64,000 nucleotides of DNA from positions 63,557 to 127,556 of the forward strand of contig BJGZ01000005.1 of NCBI GenBank assembly GCA_014191195.1, read 5' to 3'. This document shows, piece after piece, positions 39,634-50,000 of the stretch; the first letter of the stretch is position 1; each line of letters starts with the position of its first letter. This DNA comes from Chlorobiota bacterium. GTDB taxonomy: Bacteria > Bacteroidota > Ignavibacteria > Kapaibacteriales > UBA961. Under the pieces are notes generated by a model. The model worked only from the letters and a program-made list of their open reading frames with translations. It ran no database searches and was not told the DNA's origin. Made by a program: the position numbers and the translations under genes.

Positions 39634-39717
39634 TGCAGAAGGTGGGACTCGAACCCACACGGGTTTAGGGCCCACTGGATTTTGAGTCCAGCGCGTCTGC
39701 CATTTCGCCACTCCTGC
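39634..39717 (-). tRNA. tRNA-Leu (anticodon CAA)
   Basis: An 84-nt class II tRNA. The acceptor stem GCAGGAG pairs with CTTCTGC (one G-U), with discriminator A. The anticodon arm CTGGA-CTCAAAA-TCCAG gives anticodon CAA, reading UUG. A variable arm (GTGGGCCCTAAACCCGT) and a T arm with GGTTCGAGTCC are present. The 3' CCA is not encoded. Confidence 0.95.
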
Positions 39718-39742
39718 ATAGATAATTACAACGAAAGGCTTG

Positions 39743-39772
39743 CAAAAATACACAATTTGGCTTCACTGCCAA
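39743..39772 (-). promoter_or_regulatory. Bacteroidota-type promoter of tRNA-Leu
   Basis: On the minus strand, TTG (complement of 39770-39772), 19 bases, then TATTTTTG (complement of 39743-39750). Transcription should start about 20 bases before the tRNA 5' end. An exact match to TTG-N19-TAnnTTTG. Confidence 0.7.
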
Positions 39773-39797
39773 CATATAAAGGTTATCGAATCTTAAA

Positions 39798-42689
39798 CTA
39801 TCTTGAAATCATAAGTTGTTTTACCGATAGCATAGATCCATTTTGAATAATAGCTAGAGAATATACTCCATTAGATAATGAAGATATATCCATAGTTATA
39901 ATATCCTGCATTCTATTGTTCACATTAATCTGTTGAACTTCTTTTCCTAGGAAATCATAGCATATTACTTTGTCGATATATGTGTTGAAAATATTAGATA
40001 TGATTATCGATTCCTTAGCAGGGTTTGGATAGATAATAAAATCTGATTGCTTGTCATCTTGCCTTTTAATATCAGTAGAAGAAGAGAACAGAATATCATC
40101 TATAGACCATCCAGCATCTTGAATAGAACCATTCGATTTAAAACGAAATCGAAGTAAAGCAGTATCAGATTCTGCTTTAAATAGTAATGTCTCTGGTTTC
40201 CAGTCTGCATCATTCTGTTCGCCATCATTCCACGGAGTATAACTATTCCTATTATATGTAGATAATTGATTCCATTGTTTGCCCCAATCAGACGAATATT
40301 CTACAATTGCAGAGTCTTCTATGTCTACAATTGCTGCATGCCAAAATGACAATGCATATGTGCTTTTATTCATTGTTTTGATTGGGAAAATCATAAAAGT
40401 ATCTTTTTCATTTCTTGAATAAAGCCCATCTGGAGATTCATCTAAAGAAAATGGTTTTGAATGGGCAAATACAGAATTGCTTTTAAATGTACCCCCAATA
40501 TGATATTTAGGCAATACAGTTTCGTCAAAGGTTTCGGAATGGTTAGATAATACTGGGCCACCATATGCAAGTATATCAAATGATTTTGCGCTTTCAAGCT
40601 TTGATGCGGATCCATCTTTTATAGTGCTATAATAACGATACCAGCCTTTTTCATTAAGTGAATCAACGATTTTTAATACTTTGCCAGTGTCTGTAATGGA
40701 CAAAGCAAATTCTTTTATCTTCAATCCATCACGAAAAATCAATAATGAATGTGGATTGACAAATGGTGTTATCGTATCTGCTCTGAATGCTGGAATAGAA
40801 ATCGATAATTGTATAGAATTTGGTGATGCTATGGGAGAAAAGGATAAAATCTTTGGAGCCTGTGGTAATTTAGAACCACCTGCTGTACATGAAACTAAGC
40901 GTTCTGCACTGGTGTCTTGGCCAATAATAGCCCTAATTGAATACTTATATAATCTATAAGCAATAACAGATGTATCTCTATAGGTAAACTGTCCAGATGG
41001 AAGAGATGCTAAAAATTGATTATTTCTAAATAAAATATAGGTGCATTCTCCATTTAAACTTTGGCCAAAAGATCGTGCTTTTGGAGCTTCCCAGTATAAT
41101 GTTATAAGCGTAGTATCAATAGATGAAGGCCTTGCCCAAAATGGATCTGGAGGTTGCGGATTTCTAGTATTGATAATTGAAGTGTACACATCATTATCTA
41201 TTTTGGTAATAGCAGCATTACGCATATCTACCCATGATGGATAAATAATACCATCATAGAATGTACATCCACTATAATCACCAGCAAAAACATTGTTCTG
41301 AAATGGATTATTTCTTAAATCACTCGCAGCATCAGAGGCTCTTCTATCTAGCCAAGTATCGCCACCATCGCTAGAATAGCTGATATAACAATTAGTGATG
41401 ATATTTTGTTTGTCATCCCTAGAATCTAAATACATAACAGCTATATCACCATTTGTAGGGTCTATACTTATCCATGGCCAAAATTGATCATTTATATTGT
41501 CTGAATGAATAATCTTAGCCTTAGACCACGTATTTCCTTCATCGGTGGATCTAGAAAAATAAATATTTGGAATTGAATCGGCTGCCCATACCAAATATAA
41601 ATATCCTTTTCTTTTGTCTGAATATATATCACAGGTTAAAGATGGATATGCTTCTGCTCGGACACCGCCTTTTAATGTATGCCTAGGCCCTTCCGATAAA
41701 TCTTTGGCAATTCCAAAGGTATTATATGTTTGTATGATTTCTGGATTAGAAAATGTAATGCCACCATCAATGGATTTAGAAAAACCTATGGATTTTTTAG
41801 GACCAAAATTCCAGACAGTATATACTTGTCCTAAAGGGCCTGTTACAGATAATGGGAAGCTCTGCCCGAATGTTGTATCCTCTGAAATACCCGATATTCT
41901 ATTGCTTACTTGAACTGGTACAGACCAAGTATTTCCTTGATCTGTAGAGTATACATTGACAATTTGTGTTGATGAGTCTCGATTAATGACGCGTTTCCAA
42001 GGTATATATAATCGTTTATAATATGGTGATATAGGGGAATTGTCCGACCATATATAATATTTGTCTTCAAAACTTGAATCTGGAGTTTGATCTCCCACAT
42101 GTTGTATTACGGGAATATGCTTTATCCACGTTAAACCACCATCGGTTGTTTTAGAAAAAAATACTCCATTTTCAGGAGACACTTTGGCTCTGTCTCCAAA
42201 AGCACCATATACTAAGAATCCTATTCCATCATTATTAAACGCTACGGAAGGGTCATTGCTGGAAGTTGTCATTTTAGGTGGTTTCCCCAGATTTGTATTC
42301 TTCCACGTTTTTCCTCCATCAAATGAATGATACACCCATGTAGATGAATTAGAGCGATAATCTACAGCAGATCCAATTAAATTTTTGGGATTCTTAGGAT
42401 TAATTGCGATTGAGGATTCATTTTGAACAGGAATTTGATCTGTTTCTGTAACAATCATATTTGCATTATCAAAAAACAAAGAATTTACTTCAATTGATTG
42501 CACCATTGGAATCATTGGGCTTGCACTATATTTTTGTAAGTGTGGAGTAGGATGTGCACTTTCCATATACCTTTTTAATGCTTCTCCAGCTTTTTTTAAT
42601 TCATTATATCTTTCATTGTTTTGTGCTTGTAGGGTACATGAAAAAAAGCACAATGCAAATAGTAGGCGAGTGTAGTATGTGTGAGTCAT
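39798..42689 (-). CDS. T9SS-exported protein with BNR/Asp-box (sialidase-like) repeats
   Basis: About 963 aa from ATG 42689, chosen because it gives a clean signal peptide (MTHTYYTRLLFALCFFSCTL, then QAQ). The frame is open back to 42755. The propeller region holds at least six Asp-box-like motifs (SFDGGKTW, TTDGGLTW, STDQGNTW, SIDGGITF, STDEGNTW, SSDGGDTW), a sialidase-type fold without the Arg triad I could identify. FN3-like and jelly-roll-like domains follow (about 530-880). The end is a Por-type sorting domain (FIIYPNPAKESIIIS, GVYSLAI). Probably secreted by T9SS; enzymatic activity uncertain. Confidence 0.88.
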   Translation of the reverse strand: MTHTYYTRLLFALCFFSCTLQAQNNERYNELKKAGEALKRYMESAHPTPHLQKYSASPMIPMVQSIEVNSLFFDNANMIVTETDQIPVQNESSIAINPKNPKNLIGSAVDYRSNSSTWVYHSFDGGKTWKNTNLGKPPKMTTSSNDPSVAFNNDGIGFLVYGAFGDRAKVSPENGVFFSKTTDGGLTWIKHIPVIQHVGDQTPDSSFEDKYYIWSDNSPISPYYKRLYIPWKRVINRDSSTQIVNVYSTDQGNTWSVPVQVSNRISGISEDTTFGQSFPLSVTGPLGQVYTVWNFGPKKSIGFSKSIDGGITFSNPEIIQTYNTFGIAKDLSEGPRHTLKGGVRAEAYPSLTCDIYSDKRKGYLYLVWAADSIPNIYFSRSTDEGNTWSKAKIIHSDNINDQFWPWISIDPTNGDIAVMYLDSRDDKQNIITNCYISYSSDGGDTWLDRRASDAASDLRNNPFQNNVFAGDYSGCTFYDGIIYPSWVDMRNAAITKIDNDVYTSIINTRNPQPPDPFWARPSSIDTTLITLYWEAPKARSFGQSLNGECTYILFRNNQFLASLPSGQFTYRDTSVIAYRLYKYSIRAIIGQDTSAERLVSCTAGGSKLPQAPKILSFSPIASPNSIQLSISIPAFRADTITPFVNPHSLLIFRDGLKIKEFALSITDTGKVLKIVDSLNEKGWYRYYSTIKDGSASKLESAKSFDILAYGGPVLSNHSETFDETVLPKYHIGGTFKSNSVFAHSKPFSLDESPDGLYSRNEKDTFMIFPIKTMNKSTYALSFWHAAIVDIEDSAIVEYSSDWGKQWNQLSTYNRNSYTPWNDGEQNDADWKPETLLFKAESDTALLRFRFKSNGSIQDAGWSIDDILFSSSTDIKRQDDKQSDFIIYPNPAKESIIISNIFNTYIDKVICYDFLGKEVQQINVNNRMQDIITMDISSLSNGVYSLAIIQNGSMLSVKQLMISR

Positions 42690-42810
42690 AATTGTATATT
42701 GTTTTAATAATATGAAGTATACAAAACTAGGCTTTTCCACTTCAAAGAAAAGCACGAAATTTGTGCATACAATATTGTTCTACATATAATATAATCATAA
42801 GGAACATATC

Positions 42811-43707
42811 ATGGAAGTGTATGGAACTGATAAGAATTTTCTTGCTATAGGGCCTGAACACTCATCGTTAGAATTATCTTCAATTGCAATAGTATCAGCA
42901 CCTTATGAGCATACTGTAAGTTATGGTGCAGGAACAAAAAAAGGCCCTAAAGGAATTATCAAAGCTAGTGCTTATGTAGAATTTTATGATGATGAAACAA
43001 AAAGAGAATTATGTTTTGAAAAAGGTATTGCAACGATTAAGCCATTAGCATTTGGCGATGCTGTGCATAAAGATGCCTTAGATATTATTGAACATCAAGT
43101 GAGTGCTCTTTTAAGTATGGGGAAATTCGTAGTCACTTTGGGTGGTGAACATACTATATCCACTGCCCCGATTCATGCACATTTTAAAAAGTACCCTAAT
43201 ATGTCGGTGCTTCATTTTGATGCTCATTCTGATTTAAGAGATTCTTATGAAGGATCTAAATATTCTCATGCATGCTTTATGGCTAGAGTATGCGAATTTA
43301 TGTCTCCACAAAAAATCACACAAGTTGGTATTCGTGCCCAATGTAAAGAAGAAGCAGAATTTATTAAAAAGAAGAAAGTAAATACCTTTTATGCTTCGGC
43401 GATCAGAAGAAATAAGCATACTAGAAAATGGCAAAAAAAAGTGGTAGAAACCCTTGCAGAAGAAGTATATATAACGTTTGATGTTGATTATTTTGACCCA
43501 GCAATTATGCCGTCGACAGGTACTCCTGAGCCAGATGGTTTTTTATATAGTGAAACATTAGATGTATTTAGAGAAATTATTGCTTCTGGAAGGAAAATTA
43601 TAGGTTTAGATATCGTAGAATTAGCACCTGATAAATCGTTATTTCACCCTGATGTAACTGCAGCAAGATTATTATATAAAATATTAAACTTAGCTTTTAA
43701 CGCGTAG
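42811..43707 (+). CDS. speB: Agmatinase/ureohydrolase family protein
   Basis: A 298-aa binuclear-manganese ureohydrolase. The ligand motifs are LGGEHTIS (His near 113), SVLHFDAHSDLRDSYEG (three ligands) and TFDVDYFDPAIMPSTGTPEP (two ligands). GSKYSHACFMARV suits agmatinase rather than arginase, giving putrescine and urea from agmatine, but formimidoylglutamase and related activities cannot be excluded. AAGGAAC precedes the ATG. Its stop lies 1 bp from the convergent lpxH. Confidence 0.88.
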   Translation: MEVYGTDKNFLAIGPEHSSLELSSIAIVSAPYEHTVSYGAGTKKGPKGIIKASAYVEFYDDETKRELCFEKGIATIKPLAFGDAVHKDALDIIEHQVSALLSMGKFVVTLGGEHTISTAPIHAHFKKYPNMSVLHFDAHSDLRDSYEGSKYSHACFMARVCEFMSPQKITQVGIRAQCKEEAEFIKKKKVNTFYASAIRRNKHTRKWQKKVVETLAEEVYITFDVDYFDPAIMPSTGTPEPDGFLYSETLDVFREIIASGRKIIGLDIVELAPDKSLFHPDVTAARLLYKILNLAFNA

Positions 43708-43708
43708 T

Positions 43709-44446
43709 TTATTCGACAGAAAATGATTTCAGAACTACATGTTCACCATCAAATACAGCATAATGTGCTGGAAGTGAAAGCCAATGACCTAAGTTAATAT
43801 ATGTACCATTTCCAAATACAATTGTTTCGGCTTTGTGTTTATGGCCCATAATTACAAAGTCGAATTTCTCATGTATGATTTTATTTTGCGCAAAGTCTTT
43901 CATTCCATCCTTACCATCTATCGATTCATATTCCTGTTTATCAGTATGCCCTCTGCTTTCCTTGGATGCATGTGCAGCTATTGCTATCCCAATATCAGGA
44001 TGTATCCATTTGAACAATAATTTACTCAAAGGATTCCTTAGTATTTTCTTAAGTATTGTATAACCTTGATCATTATATGCTTTTCCATCACCATGAGACA
44101 AATAAAATGTTTTCCCATTGTGTTCTCGTATGATATCATCTTCATATACGTGAATGCCATATTCTTGTTGAAAAAAAGATATATGCCCAAAGTCATGATT
44201 GCCCATAAGATAGTCTATTGATTTACCTTTTTTTGTCCAATTCTGCAATGCAGCCAAGATAGAAATATATTGTTTAGGTATAACTGTTGAATATTCAAAC
44301 CAATAATCAAATAAATCGCCTATAATATATAGGTGATCACAATCATCTTCAATTTTCTGTAAAAATTGCAATAATGCTTGTTCTGTCTCTTTTTGCTTTT
44401 GCTTATTCCCCAAGCCAATATGTACATCTGAAATAAAGTATATCAT
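43709..44446 (-). CDS. lpxH: UDP-2,3-diacylglucosamine diphosphatase
   Basis: A 245-aa calcineurin-like phosphoesterase that makes lipid X in lipid A synthesis. Metal motifs are SDVHIGLG (Asp7, His9), IIGDLFDYWFEY, MGNHDFGHI, LSHGDGKAYND and MGHKHKAE. GDLFDYWFE is characteristic of LpxH-type members. It supports an LPS-bearing cell, as do the heptose and LptA-like genes in this window. Confidence 0.88.
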   Translation of the reverse strand: MIYFISDVHIGLGNKQKQKETEQALLQFLQKIEDDCDHLYIIGDLFDYWFEYSTVIPKQYISILAALQNWTKKGKSIDYLMGNHDFGHISFFQQEYGIHVYEDDIIREHNGKTFYLSHGDGKAYNDQGYTILKKILRNPLSKLLFKWIHPDIGIAIAAHASKESRGHTDKQEYESIDGKDGMKDFAQNKIIHEKFDFVIMGHKHKAETIVFGNGTYINLGHWLSLPAHYAVFDGEHVVLKSFSVE

Positions 44447-44526
44447 GTAAAATGCTATCTTTTAACTACTTTAGTGAATTAACATTCGCAAATTACTGAT
44501 TGTTTAATTAAGTAAATCAGTTATCT

Positions 44527-45777
44527 ATGAGATATAAGAAATTATTCTATTCTTGTTTTATTTTGTGTCTTGGTGCTTTTACATATTGCTTTTCTCAAGA
44601 TAAATGTAATGCAGAACTATTGCTGGATGGAAGCGAAAATTTAGTTTTTGCTGATATAGATTCTACTGGCAATTGGTGGGCAATCACTCAGCCATATTCA
44701 CATAGATACAGTGTGATAATTCAAGGGTTTAGGCATTCAGATTTTGATTCGGTAAAACAATTGATGTTCTCATCAGATGGATTGCATTATGCATATTTTG
44801 CTTTTAAAACAGGACAATGGAATATCATTATTGATGATACCATGTTGAGCCTGAAAGCAAATTTACCAGGTATTATCTCTTTTAATAGGCGTGGTTTTGT
44901 TTTCTATTCAATGTTTCAAGGGGACAATGAAATTCTTTTTATTGAACAAGACAATGGGGAGTTCTTTCAATATTCTTTGTTTAATAGGGTAGGGAATATT
45001 CATATAAGTAATGATTGTAAGCATTATGCTTATCAAGCCAAAAGAGGTAATTCTGTATCTGTCATCATTGATAATATTGAGTCTGATAGATTTACTAGGA
45101 TTAATTCTTGTGGATTTATGCTTGATAATTCATTTGTATATGTAGCCGAAATTGGTGAACAATGCCGATTAATGAGATCTGAAAAAGAATTACTTTTTGC
45201 GTCTGCTATATCTGAATTACAATTAAATCAAGCCCAAACTATTATCGGATGTATTAAAAGAGTTGGAAATACATATAATGCTATGATGATTTCTGATGAA
45301 TTTAGAGAGCCATTTTATTCCCCGCCTTATGATATGATTTCGAATATTAATCTTCATCCAGAAGCTGCATTAATAGGGTTTAAAGCGATGAAAAATAATA
45401 ATCCAAGGATAGTTTTAAATAGTAGTGAATATGAATCTGGAATTCAATCCGGAAATCCTACTTTCTCTCATGATGGAAGTGCATTCTTCTTTGCCGGTGA
45501 CAATAATCAAGATCAATTTATGAGCATTAATGGGCAAAAATACATACAAAAAAATGGTCTAAACCCTACTAAAATATATGCTTTAGCACCAGGATCTTCT
45601 ACTTTTGCTTTTACAACTAGTTCTGCCTTGATTATGCAGAATATACAGAATAGTTTTTCCTATGCTGGGATAATGGTTGATACAACATCACATCCAATCT
45701 ATAATCATAAAACAAAAAGATATGAAGCATTAGGTGTCATAAGAAACAGACTCTATCTTATGTATTGTTATCCATAA
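44527..45777 (+). CDS. Secreted beta-propeller-like protein, function unknown
   Basis: A 416-aa protein with a signal peptide (YSCFILCLGAFTYCFSQ). The mature chain repeats short strands with patterns such as FSSDGLHYAYFAFKTGQW, ISNDCKHYAYQAKRG and FSHDGSAFFFAGDN. This S-x-DG-x-x-YA pattern is like PD40/WD40-type propeller blades, roughly seven of them. No catalytic motif is seen. It stands alone between divergent lpxH and a TetR gene. Confidence 0.72.
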   Translation: MRYKKLFYSCFILCLGAFTYCFSQDKCNAELLLDGSENLVFADIDSTGNWWAITQPYSHRYSVIIQGFRHSDFDSVKQLMFSSDGLHYAYFAFKTGQWNIIIDDTMLSLKANLPGIISFNRRGFVFYSMFQGDNEILFIEQDNGEFFQYSLFNRVGNIHISNDCKHYAYQAKRGNSVSVIIDNIESDRFTRINSCGFMLDNSFVYVAEIGEQCRLMRSEKELLFASAISELQLNQAQTIIGCIKRVGNTYNAMMISDEFREPFYSPPYDMISNINLHPEAALIGFKAMKNNNPRIVLNSSEYESGIQSGNPTFSHDGSAFFFAGDNNQDQFMSINGQKYIQKNGLNPTKIYALAPGSSTFAFTTSSALIMQNIQNSFSYAGIMVDTTSHPIYNHKTKRYEALGVIRNRLYLMYCYP

Positions 45778-45849
45778 TTTTGTTTTGATTGATGTGATAT
45801 TCTCTGTAATTTGATTGTGAATGAATATTCGAATAATAAGGATGTTATT

Positions 45850-46407
45850 ATGGACAGGCGACTAGAAGTAATTAAAGCAACTATTTTATTAGCAGCTAAA
45901 AGGGGAGTTCATGATGCTCCTATGTCTGAAATTTACAAAGAAGCTGGAGTATCTGCGGGAACAATCTATCATCATTTTAGAAGTAAAGATGAATTATTAG
46001 GTGCAACCTATATATGGATAATGGGAAAGTTAGCTGCTGAATTAGCAGGTGGTTTAGGCTCTGATTATACATATCAAGAACGATTCACAAAATATTGGAC
46101 AATCCTCTTTTCATATTTTGAACAGAATAGAGATGAATATAAATATATAGAATATACGTCTAGGGGTCCTATATTATCCAAAGAGATAAAAGAAGAGGGT
46201 AATAATCAATTAATTGAAGTATTTGAATTTTTACAAGCTGGTATGTTTCAGAATGTATTAAGCCCTATGCCTGTTCATTTAATGATGGCTATTGTTCTTA
46301 ATTCTGTAATGACGGCATTACATTACATTGAAGAGCAATCACATATTAATCTAGACCAGACTATCAATATAGCCTTAACTTCGTGTTGGAAGGGAATTAA
46401 AGCATAA
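45850..46407 (+). CDS. TetR-family transcriptional regulator
   Basis: About 185 aa from ATG 45850; the frame is open to TTG 45811, but the HTH starts right after the ATG (MDRRLEVIKATILLAAKRG). The helix-turn-helix is MSEIYKEAGVSAGTIYHHF with RSKDELLGATY behind it, the standard TetR pattern. The C-terminal ligand domain is unassigned. A GAATATTC palindrome overlaps the region just before the start. No efflux pump or other obvious target is adjacent. Confidence 0.88.
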   Translation: MDRRLEVIKATILLAAKRGVHDAPMSEIYKEAGVSAGTIYHHFRSKDELLGATYIWIMGKLAAELAGGLGSDYTYQERFTKYWTILFSYFEQNRDEYKYIEYTSRGPILSKEIKEEGNNQLIEVFEFLQAGMFQNVLSPMPVHLMMAIVLNSVMTALHYIEEQSHINLDQTINIALTSCWKGIKA

Positions 46408-46419
46408 TAATACGAATGA

Positions 46420-46983
46420 TTATTTCATTCTATCTTCTTTAAAATTAAGAGTTTCTGGGTCTGCAGCTAGTTTACGGACTAATTCAAGGATTTCTTTATC
46501 AAGGATACCATTTGAATTCCAAAAATGAACAGATCCGGTAACTGCATCTTCATATCCACTTATACCGCACACCAAGCTAACTGTAGTTTGTTCTTCTGTT
46601 AGTTCTCTGACACGGAATTCATATTTAACTCTACCCGCTATCCATTTTCCACCACGGATAACAGGAAGCCTACCATATCGCTCTAGTACATCAGCTGTAG
46701 TATCTGGATCGGAAGCAAATACACAAAAATCAGAGCGAATCGAGCCTCTATACAGATTTGTATTCTCATCTAATTTTGGTTCTCTTGTAGAGGGATCTGA
46801 GAAAGTGCCTTTGACAAAAAAAGCACGCTTAATAGATTTCCATACTGTTTTGATTGGATAATTAAGTGTATCATTTGTTGTTATTTGTGGTAAATCCTCT
46901 TCAAATTGAGCTTTTAGAGAAGTACTATCTACACTAATCAAACAAAGGAACATGAATAAACTTGCAAAGAAAAACTTTTTCAT
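46420..46983 (-). CDS. Hypothetical exported protein downstream of smc
   Basis: A 187-aa protein with a signal peptide (FFFASLFMFLCLISVDS, then TSLKAQ). The mature part includes YPIKTVWKSIKRAFF and a beta-rich region with RVKYEFRVRELTEEQTTVSLV. The helix followed by strands is reminiscent of BamC- or DUF-type envelope proteins that begin with a mapped turn such as V-W-x-x-I-x-x-x-F, but I cannot assign a family. It lies 33 bp behind smc on the same strand. Confidence 0.7.
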   Translation of the reverse strand: MKKFFFASLFMFLCLISVDSTSLKAQFEEDLPQITTNDTLNYPIKTVWKSIKRAFFVKGTFSDPSTREPKLDENTNLYRGSIRSDFCVFASDPDTTADVLERYGRLPVIRGGKWIAGRVKYEFRVRELTEEQTTVSLVCGISGYEDAVTGSVHFWNSNGILDKEILELVRKLAADPETLNFKEDRMK

Positions 46984-47016
46984 ATGTGAAAACCTAAATA
47001 TAATAAGGAAGCTACA

Positions 47017-50000
47017 TTATACAGCGATATCTTGTCTTGTAAATCGAACTGATACTACTTTAGAGACACCTTCTTCTTCTTGTGTGATGCCATAAAGGGT
47101 ATCAGCCGCTTCCATTGTTTTTTTATTATGTGTAATCATTAAAAACTGAGTTTTATCGCTAAAGCTTCTAATGAGTTGTAAATATCTATCGATATTAGCA
47201 TCATCTAAAGGTGCATCTACTTCATCCAAAATACAAAATGGACTTGGTTTAACAAGGTAAATTGCAAAGAGTAATGCAATTGCAGTTAATGTTTTTTCAC
47301 CTGCAGAAAGTAATTCAATTGATTGAGGTCTTTTGCCGGGTGGTTTTGCTGAGATCTCTATAGAACATTCAAGCGGGTCGCCTTCGCCAAGATGAATATC
47401 CGCCTCGCCACTTCCGCTAAATAATACAGAAAATAAATGTTTAAAATGTACTTTGATTTGCTCGAAAGTATCATGAAAACGTTGCTGAGCTGTCCGATTT
47501 ATTTCTGTCATAGTATCTTGCAAAGAACCTTCTGCTTCAGACAAATCTGCCAACTGTGATTTTAGAAATTCAAATCGCTCATGTTCTTTTTCATATTCTT
47601 CTAAAGCCAGAAAATTAACATTTCCTAAGCTTTGTAAACGTTGAGTAATCTTTTTAGACTTTTCTCTTTCGATAATTTCATCAAAATCTGCAGGTGGAAT
47701 CCAATCTTCTGGTATATGTATTAAATCTATACCAGGAGAATGCTCTTCGGCTTTTTCTACTATTCTTTTATATTCGATTTGCGCTTGTTGTAAACTTAAT
47801 GCAGAAGAATGAATTAATTGCATGATTGCATGTTGTTCCGCCCTGATCTTAGCTTCATATTCTTTTGCTTCATTTCGAATTCTTTTAAATTCCAAAGATT
47901 TTGATTCGCAATTAGCTATAACTTCTTTTAGGAATTGTAATCGTTCTTGTTCTTCGGTGATTTCTTTATTGACAGAAAAAATGGATGATTCTAAAGATTG
48001 TAGTTCTATGTGTGCTCTTTTTTGTTCATTCTCTAAAAACTGCAATTGATCGTTTTTTTGTTTTATAAGTTCTATTAGACGATTAACTTCATGGATTGCA
48101 ACGCGTTCTTCAGCTTTTTTTTGCACAATTATTAATTCAGCAGCCCTATATAATTCTTCAGCTTTCGATAAGTCAGTTTCTGCTATACGATATTTGCTTA
48201 ACATAGTTTGTTTTGATTCCATAAGAACATCTTTGTTCTGCAAGATGTGTTCTATGGTTTCTTTATCATCGGTATTACTTTGTAATAAATTCTGCATGTG
48301 TTGCTGAAAATCTACAAGAGCATCTTTTTGTCTTTGGAGAGAAACTTCTAAAGCTTCTTTTTTATACATCAATTGAGCAACTGATTGTTGAAATGAATTT
48401 TTTTCATGTTCAGCTTTTCGGACATCATCATGTAAGGCGGGAATATTTATTGAATTGAATTCAATTTTAGATGTTTCAAGCGTTTGTTGAAGTTTGATAA
48501 TATGAGCATTAATTGAATTCAATGTTTTAGTTAATTTTGCTATCTGCTCTCTTTTGCCGATATTTTTACCTTCGGATGATGAAGTAGAGCCCCCGCGAAT
48601 GATACCAGAAGCAGAAAAAATTTCGCCTTTTAGAGTGATAAAACTAAAATCTTTATTATTAATAGCTAATTCCATAGCAATATTGGCATTTTCAACAATG
48701 ATAGTTTTAGCTAAAAGTATACGAAGAATATTTCTGATATGTTCATCAACTTGTACGATTTCGCTTGCTAATCCTATGATACCATCAGCTTGAGGATAAT
48801 GTTGAATAGGCTTTACTGTTGGTATTAATGATGAACATATAAAAGATGATTTTCCTTTATTGTGTTTGTGTAATTCAGCGCAACCTGCCAAAGCTTCTTC
48901 TTGATTATCTACAACAAAATACTTTCCTGCTTCTCCTAAAGCTGCATCTATAGCAATTGTAAATGATTCTTCTGCATCTATAATTTCTGCAAGAGTGATT
49001 TTACCGCCCTTAGGATTCCAAGAAGTAGATGAAGAAAGATGAACAGAGCTTTCTGAAGTATCAATAAGATTTTTAAGGAATTCTATTGAAGCAGAATGAT
49101 GTCCCTTTTCATTCTGAAGATCCCCTAATGTTTGCTGAATAGTAGTAATTGTGCTTTGCAATGATTCTATATAAAATTGTTTTTCACTAACAATATGTTC
49201 AGCATTAAGGACAGCTTTGATAAATCCATCTGTTAATAATTCTTTTTCGGTTATTTCTTTCTGAAGTAAATCTAAAGAAACTAATGTTTGATTTTGTTCA
49301 GAATTTGTTTCTAAAATGCGCCTTTCTAATCCTGCGATTCTTTCTGAAGTTCTATCAGAGGCAGATCTATGTTGGGATAATGTTGAATCTATTTGAGAAA
49401 TTTCTGAATCAAAAGCAGTTGATTGTTTATATAATTCTTGAGCATAGATTTTTGCGGCTTCTCGTGTATCTTTTAATACTTGAATATCTTTTTCATATTC
49501 TGAACATTCTGAAGATAGATTTTGAGCTTTCTGTCTTGATTGTTCGCAAGTTATTTCTGCTTGATTTAATAAAAATTCAGTCTCTTTTTGTAGATCTGCA
49601 GCTCGAAACATTGCATCAGAAAAAGCTTTGATTCTTTCATTTGACACAGCTTTTTGTTGGCTCATCGCAGCGAAAGCTGTAGATGAATTCTGGAATTCAT
49701 CTTGAAATTCTTTCATTTCGGATTCAAAACTTTCTGCATCATGTTCAATAGATATTCTAGACTTTTCGGCTTCAATGAGAATAATATTAATGGAGTTTAA
49801 CTGTTCTTGTAAAGGTATATATTCCTCATTTTTGGATTGTAATATATTCTCAATTCTTTTTAATTCAGAATACAATAACCACGATTGAGAAGAAGATAAT
49901 TGTTTAGTTAAATCGGCATGTAATTTTGCTTTATCGGCTTGACGAGCTAAAGAATAGACATTCTTTTGTACTTCTCTAAGAATATCCTGCACTCTAGATA

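Noticed and set aside
42761-42790. A sigma70-like promoter, TTGTGC-N18-TATAAT, before the agmatinase gene
   Set aside because: Other promoters in the window follow the TTG/TAnnTTTG form. A TATAAT-like string is easily found by chance in sequence this AT-rich.
48500-49700. Plus-strand frames of 75-115 codons inside smc
   Set aside because: They are antisense shadows of the coiled-coil coding sequence, with low-complexity hydrophobic translations.
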